Assembly (NCBI GenBank): GCA_025766275.1
Contig: JAFKAC010000002.1
Coordinates: forward strand, 558,001-622,000
Direction: 5' to 3'
From: Lactarius indigo
Taxonomy: Eukaryota; Basidiomycota; Agaricomycetes; Russulales; Russulaceae
Length of the DNA stretch: 64,000 bases
A program made the position numbers and the translations under genes. Under the pieces are notes generated by a model. It made no database searches. It saw only the letters and a program-made list of their open reading frames with translations, and was not told the origin of the DNA. The number at the start of each line of letters is the position of its first letter. Positions within the stretch are counted from its first letter, which is position 1. Shown piece after piece: positions 35,042 through 47,800 of the stretch.

Positions 35042-37755
35042 AGAAACCTTCGCTAGAGCCACCACCTCGACGGAATTGGCCATACAAGCAAAACAACAAC
35101 AGACGGCAGCTATACTCCCCCCTGAGTACACAGCATTTAACAAACTGTTCAATGAGCAAGCCTCGCACCGTTTTCCCCCGACAAGGCCCTGGGACCACGC
35201 CATCGACTTCAAACCGTCCGCACCAACCGCAATAGATTGCAAGATATACCCCATGACACAGAAGGAAGAGGGTGAGCTTAAAGAATTCCTAGAGGAGAAG
35301 CTAAAGCAGGGGTATTTACACCCCTCCATTTCCCCGTACGCATCCTCCTTCTTCTTCATTAAAAAGAAGGACGGAAAACTACGACCGGTACAGGACTACC
35401 GGGTGATCAACTCATACACCATTCGCAATCAATACCCGCTGCTGCTCATTCAAGATCTCATTCTCGACCTTAGCAACGCCCATATATACACAAAACTCGA
35501 CATTCATTGGGGCTACAACAACATACGAATTTGCGACGGTGACCAGGAAAAGGCGGCGTTCAAAACCAAATTCGGCCTCTTTGAACCGACAGTCATGTTC
35601 TTTGGCCTCACAAATTCCCCCGCCACCTTCCAGGCCATGATGAACCACATCTACCGTGACACGATTGCAAAACACGAATGCCTGGGCACCACGATACGTG
35701 TCTACATGGACGATATTGGGATAGCCACTCACTTTGAGCATGACTTAACAGCCCACGTCGCCGCGGTACGGGATGTCTTGTGGGTCGCGCAAGAACATGA
35801 CCTCTACTTTAAGCTCGAAAAATGCCTGTTCCATCAGCCGCGTATGGATTACCTGGGGGTAATCCTTGAGAGGGGGGTGACCCGAATGGACCCTGTAAAA
35901 GTCCAAGGAATCAAAGACTGGCCGACGCCAACGAAGGTCAAGGACGTTAGATCCTTCTTAGGCTTCTGTAACTTTTACAGACTCTTCATACGCGGCTTCG
36001 CAACTCACGCCAAGCCACTCACCAAACTGACACGAAAGGACGAAGAATGGCGATGGACAGAAGAGGAGGACAAGGCGTTCAACACGTTAAAGCGCCTTGT
36101 AACAGAGGAGCCAGTGTTAGCACACCCCATCCTCCAAGACCCATTCGAACTAGAGGTTGACGCCTCGGGCTACGCGGTGGGAGCCGTACTACTACAAAGG
36201 AAATCTGACGGAAAGCGACACCCCATAGGCTATTATTCAGCAATGCTCTCTGAAGCAGAGTGAAATTATGACATCTACGACCTAGAACTGCTCGCGATAG
36301 TCAAGGCCCTCCAAAATTGGAGACCGCTACTGGCAGGAGCACCACACAAGATCAAAATTTACTCGGACCACCTAAATCTGCAATATTGGAAGTCACCGCA
36401 GAAGATTAGCAGGCAAGTTGCGAGGGAAGTACTTGAACTCTCTGAGTACGACTTCGAGATTCACCACATCAAGGGAAAGAACAATGGAAGGGCCAACGCA
36501 CTATCGCGACGACCTGACTATGATCAAGGAGTGGAAGACAACAGTGAGGTTGTGGTACTACCACCCGAAGTCTTTGTCAGAACCCTTAATACAGCAAGAA
36601 CGCTCACCCTCAACCCAAACCTACTGCAACCGCGGCATCAGCAAGACGAAGAAGTGATCAAAGTATGGGTAGATCCCCACAAGCTGAAGAAAATACAAGG
36701 AGAGTGGTACAAAGACAGCAGGTTCGTAATAACAGGGCCGGCGTCGACGCACCGCGTGCTAATTCACGACCACCATGACCTGCCAATACATGGACATCCC
36801 GGAATCGTGAGGACACAACGAATCCTGGAAAGACATTACTGGTGGCCGAGATTACGAAGGGACGTCTACGAATACGTCCAAGGGTGTGCCAAATGCCAGC
36901 GAAACAAAGTCAACACACGTCCCATACGAGCGGCTTTACACCCCATCACACCGATACCCGACGCAACCCCTTTTCAAACAGTAGCTGTGGACTTCATCAC
37001 CAAATTGCCGGTGTCAAGGGGGCACGATAGCATCCTCACCGTAACAGACCACGACTGTAGCAAAGCCTCGGTGTTCATACCATGCCGAGAAGAGATAACA
37101 GCAGAAGAAACCGCAATATTGTACGTCCATCACGTCTTTAAACGGTTCGGACTACCACACAAAATCATCAGCGACCGAGACCCGCGGTTCACATCCAAGT
37201 TCACAAAGGAAGTATGCCGAATCCTAGGGGTCCAACAAAACATATTGACGGCCTACTATCCACGCACCGACAGACAGTCGGAAAGAACCAATCAATGGCT
37301 GGAACAGTACTTGCGCTTCTGGGTGAACGAGCGTCAAGATAACTGGACCACTTATCTGCCAATCGCTGAATTCGTGCACAATAACTGGCCCCATGAGCAC
37401 ACAAAACAATTGCCGTTTCAGCTTTTGATGGGGTACGACCCACAAGCTGATTGGACCGATAAGCCCTCTCCTATTCCCCAAGCAACCACACGACTGATGC
37501 AGCTGAAAGAGGCCAGAGATGACGCCCGACGCCTCATGAAAAAGGCACAAGAGGCATGGGTGCGCAACAAAGATACACCCAAGTTCCGCATCAACGACCT
37601 CGTATGGCTAGAAGGGAAGCACCTTCGAACCAATCAACCCACAGCAAAACTAGCGGCGCGACACCACGGACCTTTTAGGGTGATCCAGGTGATGTCGCCC
37701 TATAATTATCGATTGGAACTTCCCACGCAGAGGAGCATACACCCAGTGTTCCACA
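35042..37755 (+). pseudogene. E4 pol, second piece (RT, RNase H, integrase)
   Basis: RT (IKKKDGKLRPVQDYR, VYMDDIGIA), RNase H (EVDASGYAVGAVLL) and integrase (HPGIVRTQ, CAKCQ, SDRDPRFTSKF) follow one another. A single premature TGA at 36261-36263 in RNase H replaces the arginine of AERNYDIYD seen in the sister copies. The piece is cut at 37755 after CCACA by a 618-bp insertion, and the protein resumes at 38374 with the LTPYKQ motif. Confidence 0.93.
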
Positions 37756-38373
37756 TGATGAACAGCAAACACAGAGGGCATACTCACAGAGACAAAGTAG
37801 ACTGTGGTGAGATATGCTGGAGTGCTGGAAGCAGAGGTGAGACAGGGATCTTGCAAGTAAAGCAAAGGGAGTCTGGCACACAGCAGTGAGAGAACTGATA
37901 TTAGTATTACAGTGGAGGGAACATACCTGGCACACAGCAGTGAGAGAACTGATGTGGACCAGGAGCGTACAGGCACTACTACTTATACTGTACAGAGGTG
38001 TGACACTAGTACAAGAGTGGTAACGTAGAGTCACAGAATACAAGGAGCGTTGTTCTACATACAGGACAAAAGGAGTGTATGAAAAGAGAACAAGGCAACT
38101 AGAACAAAGAGAGTCCAGACAAAGATGATATCATAATGACATCACAATAAAGATAAGAACTAAAGGAGAACAAAGGACTGAGTACAATGGAGTGTCTGGA
38201 GTGTTCTACATGATGTCATAGTACATGATGTCATATATGACGCAATGATCAGTGCTAGATTGTACAGATCAAATGTAAGTAATCTACAAGTCCAATTAAT
38301 CTAATCTAAAGCAGTCCATGCTGCAAGTCCGGTCCATATGAGCCGCTAAGTGCGCAAGGGTCACTTATCAACA
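37756..38373. repeat. Probable solo LTR of another family
   Basis: This 618-bp insertion begins TGATGA and ends CAACA. CCACA duplications lie at 37751-37755 and 38374-38378. It contains a repeated GGCACACAGCAGTGAGAGAA block (near 37873 and 37930) and several TGATGTCAT/ATGACATCA motifs (38130-38240). There is no reading frame of note. The ends and duplication length suit a solo LTR, but I see no relative in the window. Confidence 0.7.
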
Positions 38374-39856
38374 CCACATCGATCTTCTCACCCCGTACAA
38401 GCAAACTCCCTTACATGGGGAAAATTTCACGCGACCACCGCCCGAGCTAATCGATGGAGAAGAAGAATACGAAGTTGAGGCCATTCTAGACTCCCGGCAC
38501 TTTGGCAGAGGAAGGTGCCTCCAATACCTTGTGAAATGGAAGGGATACCCGGACTCGGAGAATCAGTGGGTCAACAAGGACGACATCTTCGTGCCGGACA
38601 CACTTCGTCTATATCAGCAAGCACAGACGCACTCGAAAACAGTTAAAACGAGTAGCACAGAAACTGAAGGAAGTCATCCCCTCTTCCTTCGTTCTATCAC
38701 CACTCATATGCCTACCTCCCCATTGCGACATGTCACACAAGCGCAACTCCTTGACTCCCTCGCAGAAGACGCCGGCGCCCTCTTGGCTGAGGACGACGAC
38801 ACCGAAATACCAAACACTCAGCTCACACCATGGACACCTCTTGCGCCAGCAGAGGGGCCTATCACCGCACAAGAATGGATCAACGTTGTCACCAGATTCC
38901 CCGACCCAACAACTACCCCAGACAACAAACGAGCAGTCGTCCACATCTTCCGAAACGATAGTGGCGAACGTGAGCCAATTGCCGCTATCCCCCCAAGCGA
39001 CGACCTCATCAGCGTTCGCGGAGTTTTCCCAAGCAATGACCAGCGTTCAAGCACTGATGGAGTACGAGTTGGAGGGGTGGAAGAGAGTAGCAGCGGAGTG
39101 GCAGAAGGAACAGCTCGACTCAGCAGCGGCCCGACTGAGGGAGATGCGCGAGCGACGGCAGCGATGGCGGCAGCTGAGGCTGGCCATGACAACGAAGATT
39201 ATTACCCGGCGAGACATCCCTTCCTTCAAACGAAACGCGATGCTGATAATCCTGGGGTCACGCCCTGGCTCGTCTACTCCGACGGCTCCCCCATGTATCG
39301 AGGACGTGTGCGCGTGCCTGGTGCCGCCGATCACCGTCCGTTCACCACCGCCGACGACCCCGCGCATGTCATTGCGCCTGAAGGGTTCCAGGCGAACAGA
39401 CAACCCCATTACATTCGATACCCCATCACCAGACCCGACGGAGTAGAGCAGGATGCGTCACATGTCCAAATCATCGGGGGGGCAGATCCCCTCATACTGG
39501 GGGTTATACCGGGATTGCCGCATGTGTACGGTAAGCCCTTCTACGCCGAACCTCATGTGTCGGCCGCGCTTCGCCCCACGTACCCCCACGAAGACCTTGT
39601 CTTCTTCGAGGTGGACCGAATCACTGACCGCGCACTCAACCACATTAACGACGAGTCGCTGACAGCTGAAGTCACGTGGTTCCGCGCCGCCAGCTACGAG
39701 CTCGATCATCTCCGCGCTCAAGTCAGCCAGCTCCGCGCCATGATCGAATGTGCGCAGGACGACAGACGAGACTCCATCTATTGACTGGAGCGGGCGACGG
39801 CATTGGAGCGCATCGCCGATGAACAACGCGATTGGCCGGCACGGGACTTTCGGTGA
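38374..39856 (+). pseudogene. E4 pol, third piece (chromodomain and C-terminal extension)
   Basis: The chromodomain (LQYLVKWKGYPDSENQW) is followed by a roughly 400-residue extension. It holds a charged central helix with QEWINVVTRFPDP, a GLPHVYGKPFYAEPHVS motif and a terminal coiled coil (DESLTAEVTWFRAASYELDHL). A premature TGA at 39782-39784 falls where E2 and E7 have YRLE. The extension is conserved in order and motifs in E2, E5 and E7. Confidence 0.9.
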
Positions 39857-39885
39857 GTCGGGGTCTCACGCTGAAGAGAGGGTGA

Positions 39886-40411
39886 TGTCACGTTTCGACT
39901 GAGGACCCTTACTGTACCGGTTGCAACTATGGCAGTAAGGTATATTAGTTGCGGACTTACCTACAGTGATACAGCAGTGCGATAGGTGATACGGTACGAT
40001 AGCTGACTGAGCGGTGCCTCGATGACTCAATACTAGTACAGGTACTAGTAGTATTAGTTTTGCGTTGTTTCTGCGATACATTGGACGCTTTACTACTGTG
40101 ACTCATAGCAGCGCTTCTAAGCCTGCTTGACTTGTATTTAAACTGTCTTGTGAAGACCAAGATACGCCATCTTGGTCTTCTTGAATCGTCACTTGCTTTC
40201 TCATAGAAAACCCCTTTCGCTCTCTTTCTCTCTCAACGTCTCGTGTCCAACTTCGATTGTGACAAAGCATAAGTCAGCAAGACTTGCAGGTGTACCTCCG
40301 CGTATTCACTAAAGCAAGAACACGGACCTTTGTGTCGTCGTGTCGAGATTACCGCTAAGTTGTTATTGCCACATCGTGCTCAAGTCGAGCTAACATTGTG
40401 ACGACGTTACA
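39886..40411 (+). repeat. E4 3' LTR
   Basis: This 526-bp LTR is the partner of 23159-23684 and is followed by the ATTCG duplication at 40412-40416. Confidence 0.96.
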
Positions 40412-41777
40412 ATTCGGCAGAAGGCGCCGGCTCCAATATCTTGTCAAATGGAAGGGCTACCCTGACTCCGATAACCAATGGATAGATAAGGATGACGTAT
40501 TTGCCGATGAGGCCGTTCGGAAGTTCAAACATTCCAACCCCGACAGAGAAATGCATATAAGGATGGCATCCTGTCGTGATAAGTCCCCATCATCCATTCC
40601 TCCTATGTCCTCTACTTGACGCAATGACCAGCTCGCACTCCTCTCCACCCTCGTCAACGACTCCTCCACCACACTTGTTAACCCTGACTCCTCCAACAAC
40701 GCCGCGGCCGATGGAGCTGTTACCAGAGGCCGTACCACCGTGCAGCATGAGGAAGACGGCCCTATCACTAGTGAAGAATTGCACCAGACACTGCGACGAT
40801 TCCCTCTGCCCCTACAGGGAGTTGTCGACGACGATCCAGCAGCAACTCAACCAGCACCTCCGCCAATGTACACCCTCACAAACCCTGACACTGGTGAGCC
40901 CGAGGCCTTCCTCACCGAAGATGAGCTCTTTCGGCTTCAAGCAGCTGTCCCACACGGTGAAGTCACCAGATGCCATGAAGAAGTACGAACAAGAATGGAA
41001 GGAGATGGCAGCGCGGTGGCAGCAGGAGCAACTGCATATTGCCACCTGCCAACGCCGAATGATGAAGGAACGGAGGGAGTACTGGACGAAGATGAGGATG
41101 AGGATGAACTTAGAGACCATTACCCCATCAGGCACGCATTCCTTAACCATGAATTCTATGCTGAAGATCCAGCTGCCACTCCCTACCTCGTTGACGCAGT
41201 GGGGGGGCCTTTACACCAGGGACGAGTCGCCGTGGCACAAGCGGCTCGTTATACACCAATGGGCGAATGAGACCCCACAACCAGGGCCGTCGTCCCTGAG
41301 GGGTTCCAGGTCAATAGAGGACCTGATTACATTCCATTCCCAATCAAACTCCCCAACGGACCGACGGTACAAGCATCCCACGTACAGGTTATCCGAGGAG
41401 GAGACCCCTTCGTACTTGGACTAGCTCCAGGGTTGGGCTTCCTTTACAGCAAACCCCTCTATGCCACTCCCCATCTCCCGAAGAACAACCGCGCGTTCAT
41501 CCCCCACGAGGAGTATTTTATGCTCCGTGATCGTCATCCCACTGACCTACTACTAACGCGCATCGGGGATGTAACCCTCACTCAAGAGTTACGCCGGTTC
41601 CGGCAATTTGCATTCACTGAAGATCAACTGGAGAAGCGGATTCAGCAACTACAGCTGGAGAGGCAGTTGGTGGTAGATGATAAAAAGGACAGTCTTTATC
41701 GCCTGGAGCGTGCTAACATACTAGAACGGATGGAAGATAAAGCGGAAAAGATGAGGAAGGAATCGATAGCGGACTAG
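40412..41777 (+). pseudogene. E3 pol, second piece (chromodomain and extension)
   Basis: This resumes the E3 polyprotein at the chromodomain (LQYLVKWKGYPDSDNQWIDKDD). The extension matches E5 and ends with YRLERANILERMEDKAEK and a TAG. Premature TGAs lie at 40617-40619 and 41268-41270, where E5 has arginine. It is followed by the purine tract AAAAGGGGGTGA, which abuts the 3' LTR. Confidence 0.92.
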
Positions 41778-41809
41778 TGAGGTGGGCCTCACTCCTGAAA
41801 AGGGGGTGA

Positions 41810-41960
41810 TGTTATGGTACGGACTGATTACGCAGTACGAATGACTCATGGCCAGTTATGACTACAGTCCGATAGTAGTATTAGTCATGGATTCTTACAC
41901 CACATCAGTCAGCATAGTAGTTCACATGTGATTGTGACTCATGTATGACTCATTCCTAGG
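41810..41960 (+). repeat. E3 3' LTR, first 151 bp
   Basis: It begins TGTTATGGTACGGACT, which matches the reverse complement of the E5 LTR end (TGTTACGGTACAGACT). It is cut by E6 at 41961, and the remaining LTR is not found to the right of E6 or E7. Confidence 0.85.
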
Positions 41961-42547
41961 TGTTACGATTTTCCTTTGGACTTGTTCTTTTTCTCATCGC
42001 TGTTCCTTTCCCACTACTACACGAGCCCTGTACAATTACGTGGACTTTACGATTACCCGGTTCCTATCACGTGCCCTACTTATCGATGCTCCCTTCTGAT
42101 AAAGTTCGACATGTGCTAGTTTCCGTTATGTTCCCAATCACACGCGGTCTCACGTGGTTTGCCTTTGTTCTCAGTACAGTGTCCCCCTTGTTCCTCTTAT
42201 GTCCCATTCATTGTTCCCAGACTGGCGATGGCGCCATCTGTTTGTGACCATGTCACTAACCACTATCTATTTAAACCTAGTCCTACCTAGCTTGTACGGT
42301 AGACTAGACTTCTTGTGTAATAGCTACACTCGTCTAATGCAGAAACGCCTTCATGCTTTCCTTGTCTCAAGAATCCCCTTTGCCTTCGCTAGACCTTCGA
42401 GTCTTAGCCCTCCTCTACGATCCAAGTGACCATTGTCCTTGTGATCCTTGTGCATCATTCTACTGAAGCCGAGCCTTGGAGCTTGGGCTACCGTTACTTG
42501 ACTGACTTGGTACAGGTCGTACCCCATGCCCCCGTAGTGGCGTAACA
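41961..42547 (+). repeat. E6 5' LTR
   Basis: This LTR of about 587 bp runs TGTTACG...CGTAACA. The inferred RNA 5' end AGACTAGACTT lies at 42301-42311, downstream of TATTTAAA, and the primer site AAGTCTAGTCT is at 42550-42560. Confidence 0.94.
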
Positions 42548-42549
42548 TT

Positions 42550-42560
42550 AAGTCTAGTCT
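42550..42560 (+). promoter_or_regulatory. E6 self-primer binding site
   Basis: AAGTCTAGTCT lies 2 nt after the LTR and is complementary to 42301-42311. Confidence 0.78.
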
Positions 42561-42574
42561 CCCAGCTGCACACT

Positions 42575-44838
42575 GTGGCTCTCACCAGCCGAAGCCGAAC
42601 TCAATTTGTCCGGGAGTACCTGGAACAACATCCGAGTGACGACCTCCGACCCTCCATCAAAGGAACTGCCCTCTGGCGAAATACCCCACACGACAAAGGA
42701 TACTACATCTACGATCCTGACAAGCTCACCTACGAGCCAGTCGAATATATTGAGGACCAGCATATCTGGGCCTACGTCGCCTACTCTGACTCAAAGCATT
42801 CCTGGTACTCATATAAACCAGTCCCCGCGCATCTCGGACTAGGACCAGGAAAAGGTCACATCCAAGCCATTAACGCTGACTCTGACGTTGAAGAACCCAC
42901 AACAGAACCAGACTCCGATTCAGAACACAACCCCACTCTCACCCCTACCATTCAACAACCGGTGGACTTTGCATCGTATGCCAACATGTCCAACACCCAA
43001 CTCTCCACCACCCTCACCACCGCCCAACCCTCGAGCAGCTCCCAACTTGCAGGAACCTTGTCAGCGAATCCTGCAGGTAGTGGAGGACATCCTCTGGGAG
43101 GAGGTCTGCCGGCAGGCGGAGGAGGCCCTGCGGGAAGCGCAGGAGGCCATCATGGAGGCGGTGTGCCTGGAGGTGGAGGCGGTGTGCCTGGAGGTGGAGG
43201 TGGTGCGCCTGGAGGCGGAGGCAGCATGCCTGGAGGCGGAGCAGGCGCTGGAGGAGCAGCTGTGGGAGGAGCCCCAAACGGACGACTTGGGGGAAACCCT
43301 CCCCCCGAGTTCACGGGAGACCGCGAAACCAGTCGAGCATTCCTCAACGCCTTCTCACTCTACCGAGGAATGAACCCAAACGTTCAGCAACTCACCCTCC
43401 CCTACTCCCGAGCAATGACGCTGCTCTCCTACATACGAGGACCACTCGTCAATGACTGGGTAGAAGAACAAATTCAATGGCTTGTAGACCAACTAGCAGG
43501 AGGAGTGGCCATGAACGCCGAAAACATCTGGAACACCATCGAAGCCCGTTTCATTCAGGCTTACACCGACACCACACAACAGCAGAAAGCACGGCACGTG
43601 TTACGCCACTACAGGGGCGTTAGGTATGACCTGTACCAAGTCGATTGGGTGACGGTAGCGCAAGCTCTGGGGCTTGGCTTCAGTAGAATGATGCACAAGG
43701 ATCACAAGGACGATAGTCACTTGGATCGTAGAGGGGAGCCAAGACTCGAAGGTCTAGCGAAGGCGAGGGGTTCTTGAGACAAGGAGAGCGCGAAGGCATC
43801 CGTCTTAGACGAGTGTAGTAATTACACAAGAAGTCTAGTCTACCGTACAAGCTAGATAGAACTAGGTTTAAATAGATAACGACTAGTGTGGTGACTACAA
43901 ACAGATGGTGTCATCACTAGTTGTGGAACAATGGATGAGACATAAAGGGAACAAAGGGACATCGGACTGGGAACAAAGACGAATCATGTGGGATCGCACG
44001 TGATTGAGAACACATCGGAAACTAGCACATGTCGAACTCTATCAGAAGGGAGCATCGATAAGTAAGGCGCGCGATAGGAACCGGGTAATTGTAAAGTCCG
44101 CGTAATCATACAGGGCTCGTATAGTATCAGGAAAGGAACAGTGATATGTGAAAGAACGAGTCCAAAGAGAAGAAATCGTAACAGCACGCCATCCAAACCC
44201 TTCAGATGGAGAAAGAAGATATCGACACGTATATTGCCAAATTTTCCAATCTGGCAAACAAAGCAGGATACAATAAAGACGAAGCCACAACCTTAGAAAT
44301 CTTCCAGAAAGGCCTACCAAATGCCTTAGTAATTAACGCGATTAAGTTTCATCACCCGATAACATGGGACGATTGGAAAGCGGCAGTAACCCTTCAACAG
44401 GCCGAATACCTCCTCCTCAAAGATAAACTCACCAAGGGAAGAGGCGATAAACGAGAAGGGGCCTCTTGCGATCAGTGGTTGTCAACCCTGAATAAAAACA
44501 GAGACCCAAACGCAATGGACGTAAGCCGAACTCGAGCCCGCGCTGCCATAACAGACGACGAAAAGAAACAACTCCAAAAAGAAGGAAGATGTTTCCGCTG
44601 CCAGGGGCAAGGACACATCTCTCGCTTTTGTCCGCAGAAGCCTGCAACAACAGCCAAGGCCGCGGAAACTGCCGCTACCCCAACAACAGCCACAATCTCC
44701 ATGACAGCCTCGCGACCCCTCTCCAATGAAGAACAAGCCGAGGCACAAGTAGCTGCCCTCTTCACCCAAAGCCCTGAAGTCCGCGAACTTATGGTGGACA
44801 AACTATTTGGTCAGAAGAAGGATTTTCTGAACGCTTAA
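42575..44838 (+). pseudogene. E6 gag interrupted by a solo LTR
   Basis: Gag opens at GTG (42575) with ALTSRSRTQFVREYLEQHP. It has a Gly/Pro linker (43130-43270), a capsid-like region, and after the 585-bp insertion continues in frame (IQTLQMEKEDIDTY) to a CCHC knuckle (CFRCQGQGHISRFC) and a TAA at 44836. GGATTTT (44820-44826) is the presumed frameshift site. Apart from the insertion no stop is seen. The insertion alone destroys it. Confidence 0.92.
43599..44183 (-). repeat. Solo LTR of the E1/E8 family
   Basis: This 585-bp LTR is in reverse orientation (TGTTACGCC...CGTAACA), with GCACG duplications at 43594-43598 and 44184-44188. It is the product of LTR-LTR recombination of a once complete element inserted in E6 gag. 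Confidence 0.95.
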
Positions 44839-47800
44839 ACCCAGCGGCCTGGGCTAGAGCATTAAAACTTAGCGTGTACAATAGCAGATTCCGATCTATG
44901 CGAATTCCAGTACTTTTCAAATCTGCACATGCGACGGCTGAACGAAATGTCCTTATCGACTCTGGAGCAACCGACAATTTTATAAGCGCAAACCTCTTGA
45001 AGCGATTGAAAATTGCCTGGTTAGCAACAGAAAGACCTATCAAGATATGGAACGTGGATGGAACCCACAACCAAGGAGGAGAGATCACCTCCTTCACGGA
45101 CTTAACTGTCAAGACCGGAGGAAAGGCTCAGAACCTTCGATTTCTCATCACCGACCTAGGAAACGATGAGGTTATCCTGGGATATCCCTGGTTCACTGCC
45201 TTTGAGCCGAAATTCCATTGGCGAGATGCCACTCTGGATGAAGAGTTCCAGCCAGTGGTAGTCACCAGCCTTAATTTGTCAGATGAAGCCATGCCTACAG
45301 AAGCCACTATTAAGGCATTGGAGACGTATCAACTTGACAAACTGGCCTGGGAGCAATTGGAGAATGAAGATACTCCATATATCCGACTACAAAAAACAAC
45401 GACGGCGTTGGAACTGGCACAGCAAGAAGCGGCCAAAAGACCCCCAAAAACCTTCGAAGAGATGGTCCCTGAAGAATACCGAAGACATCGCAAGGTATTC
45501 AGCAAAGAAGCTTCCCAACGGTTCCCTCCATCACGAATTTGGGACCACGCCATCAATCTTGTCCCCAATGCCCCCAAAACTATGGATTGTAAAGTATATC
45601 CGCTCACAATCCCCGAGACCGAGAAACTATCGGAATTCATAACAGAACACCTGGACAAAAAATATATACAACCATCGAAATCCCCCTCCGCATCCCCCTT
45701 CTTCTTCATCAAGAAGAAAGACAGGAAGTTACGACCAGTACAAGACTATCGTCGACTCAATGAACTTACTGTGAAAAATCACTACCCGCTTCCCTTAATT
45801 CCCGAACTCATCGATCGAATTCGGGAAGCGAGGCTTTATTCTAAACTGGACATACGATGGGGATACAACAACGTTCGGATCAAACCAGGTGATGAATGGA
45901 AGGCGGCGTTCAAGACTAATCAGGGACTATTCAAACCACGGGTTATGTTCTTCGGCCTCACCAATTCTCCCAGCACGTTCCAAACCATGATGGACACCAT
46001 ATTCCGGGAACTAGTATTGATGGGAGAAGTAATCGTCTACATGGATGACATCCTAATCGCCACCACGGACAATCGCGCCCACCACAGACAAGTACTGCAC
46101 CGTGTGCTAGACCTCTGCAACGAACACGACCTCTATATCAAACCAGAAAAATGTGTGTTCGAAGTCCATGAAGTGGAATACCTGGGATTAATCATTGGAC
46201 ACGGCAAACTAAGGATGGACCCCGTCAAAGTCCAAGGAGTACGAGACTGGAAACCTCCAAAATCCCTAAAAGAAGTACGAGCGTTCTTGGGCTTTTGCAA
46301 CTTCTATCGACGGTTCATACGGGGATTCTCCACGATAGCAAGACCGCTCCACGATCTCACAAAGAAGGATGCACCCTGGGAATGGACAGACGCCAGACAG
46401 AAAGCCTTCGATGCAATCAAAGAGAGAATCAGCTCCGAACCAGTACTCCTATTCCCAAAACTGGACCAACCATTCGAAATTGAAGTGGACGCTTCCAGTT
46501 ACACCCTAGGAGCGGTGCTAAACCAGAAAGGAGAAGACCAGAAGAGACACCTGGTTGCATTTTACTCCGAGTCACTAACAGAGGCAGAACACAACTATGA
46601 CATCTATGACAGAGAACTATTGGCCATTGTCAAAGCCCTACGAACGTGGCGTACATACCTAATTGGTTCCCCCCACCTGATAATAATTCACACCGACCAT
46701 GCTAACCTCCAATATTGGAAGGAACCAAGAAAAATCAGTCGACGCGTAGCACGAGAGTTCCAAGAGCTCTCTGAATACAATTTCGTACTCAAACACATCC
46801 CTGGCACCAAAAATACCCAAGCAGACTCCTTATCAAGACGCCCCGACTACGATGACGGGACAGCGGACAACAACCATGTCACGGTACTACCCGAAGAAGT
46901 GTTCCTGAAGATTACTCAAACATCCATGCATGATATGGACATATGGACCCAAATCACTCAGAACATGGAAGAATCGGCAGTGCTTCCATGGGTCGAACCT
47001 CACAACCTAAAGAAGCACAACAGACTATGGTGGAAGGGCAACGCCCTCGTTGTTGTGGGAAACAACGACCTTAAGCGGGGGGTAATCACCTTTTTCCACG
47101 ACACTCCGAGCGCTGGACATCCAGGAATCGCAAATACCCTAGAACTAGTACAACGCAACTTCTGGTGGCCGAATATGCGAAAAGATGTGGAGGTATACGT
47201 CAAAGGATGTGCCACCTGCCAAAGCAACAAGATAAACCCCCACCGACAAAAACCACACCTCTTCCCCATCACCACAGACCCATCGGCGGAACCCTTCGAG
47301 GTGGTAGCAATGGACTTCATAGTCAAACTCCCCATATCCAATGGATTCAACTCTATTCTCACCATCACGGATCACGATTGCTCAAAGGCAGCAATATTCA
47401 TCCCCTGTAATGAAACCATAACGTCGGAAGGAGTGGCCAAACTCTATCTCCAACATGTATACCCTCATTATGGCCTACCCCGAAAAATCATATCCGATTG
47501 AGACCCCAGATTTGCATCCACCTTCATGAGACAACTGTGCTGCACGCTGGGAATACAACAAAATATATCATCGGCATATCACCCCCAGACCGACAGCCAG
47601 TCAGAACGCACCAACCAATGGCTAGAACAATACTTACGACACTGGTGCAATGCAAAGCAAGACAACTGGGCAGACGTCTTACCTATGGCACAGTTCGCGC
47701 ACAATTCCTGGGCAAATGCCACAACCAAACACTCTCCATTCTCACTCCTTATGGGATGGGAACCGCGAACCACCTGGAACCCCAAACCATCGAGCTGCCC

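Larger units (their letters stand above)
23159..40411 (+). mobile_element. E4: Ty3/Gypsy chromovirus carrying E5 and three solo LTRs
   Basis: E4 is a plus-strand element of the E2 family, about 7.9 kb without its insertions. It has 526-bp LTRs, a self-primer site, gag and pol. ATTCG duplications at 23154-23158 and 40412-40416 place it in E3 pol. Its LTRs differ at 21 bases in 17 CpG sites, so it is older than E5 inside it (4 differences). The internal insertions at 24631, 25237, 34521 and 37756 each have their own 5-bp duplication. Confidence 0.96.
2884..41960 (+). mobile_element. E3: oldest Ty3/Gypsy element, host of the nested stack
   Basis: E3 is a plus-strand chromovirus of the E5 family, now spread over 39 kb by later insertions. 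Its pieces are gag 2884-3007 and 18801-19744, pol 19732-23158 and 40412-41777, and the first 151 bp of its 3' LTR at 41810-41960. Its 5' end is left of the window, displaced by E8. The pieces rejoin in frame across each insertion when the 5-bp duplications (CCCTA and ATTCG) are counted once. It carries nine premature TGA codons, the most of any copy. This fits its being the oldest element. Confidence 0.92.
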
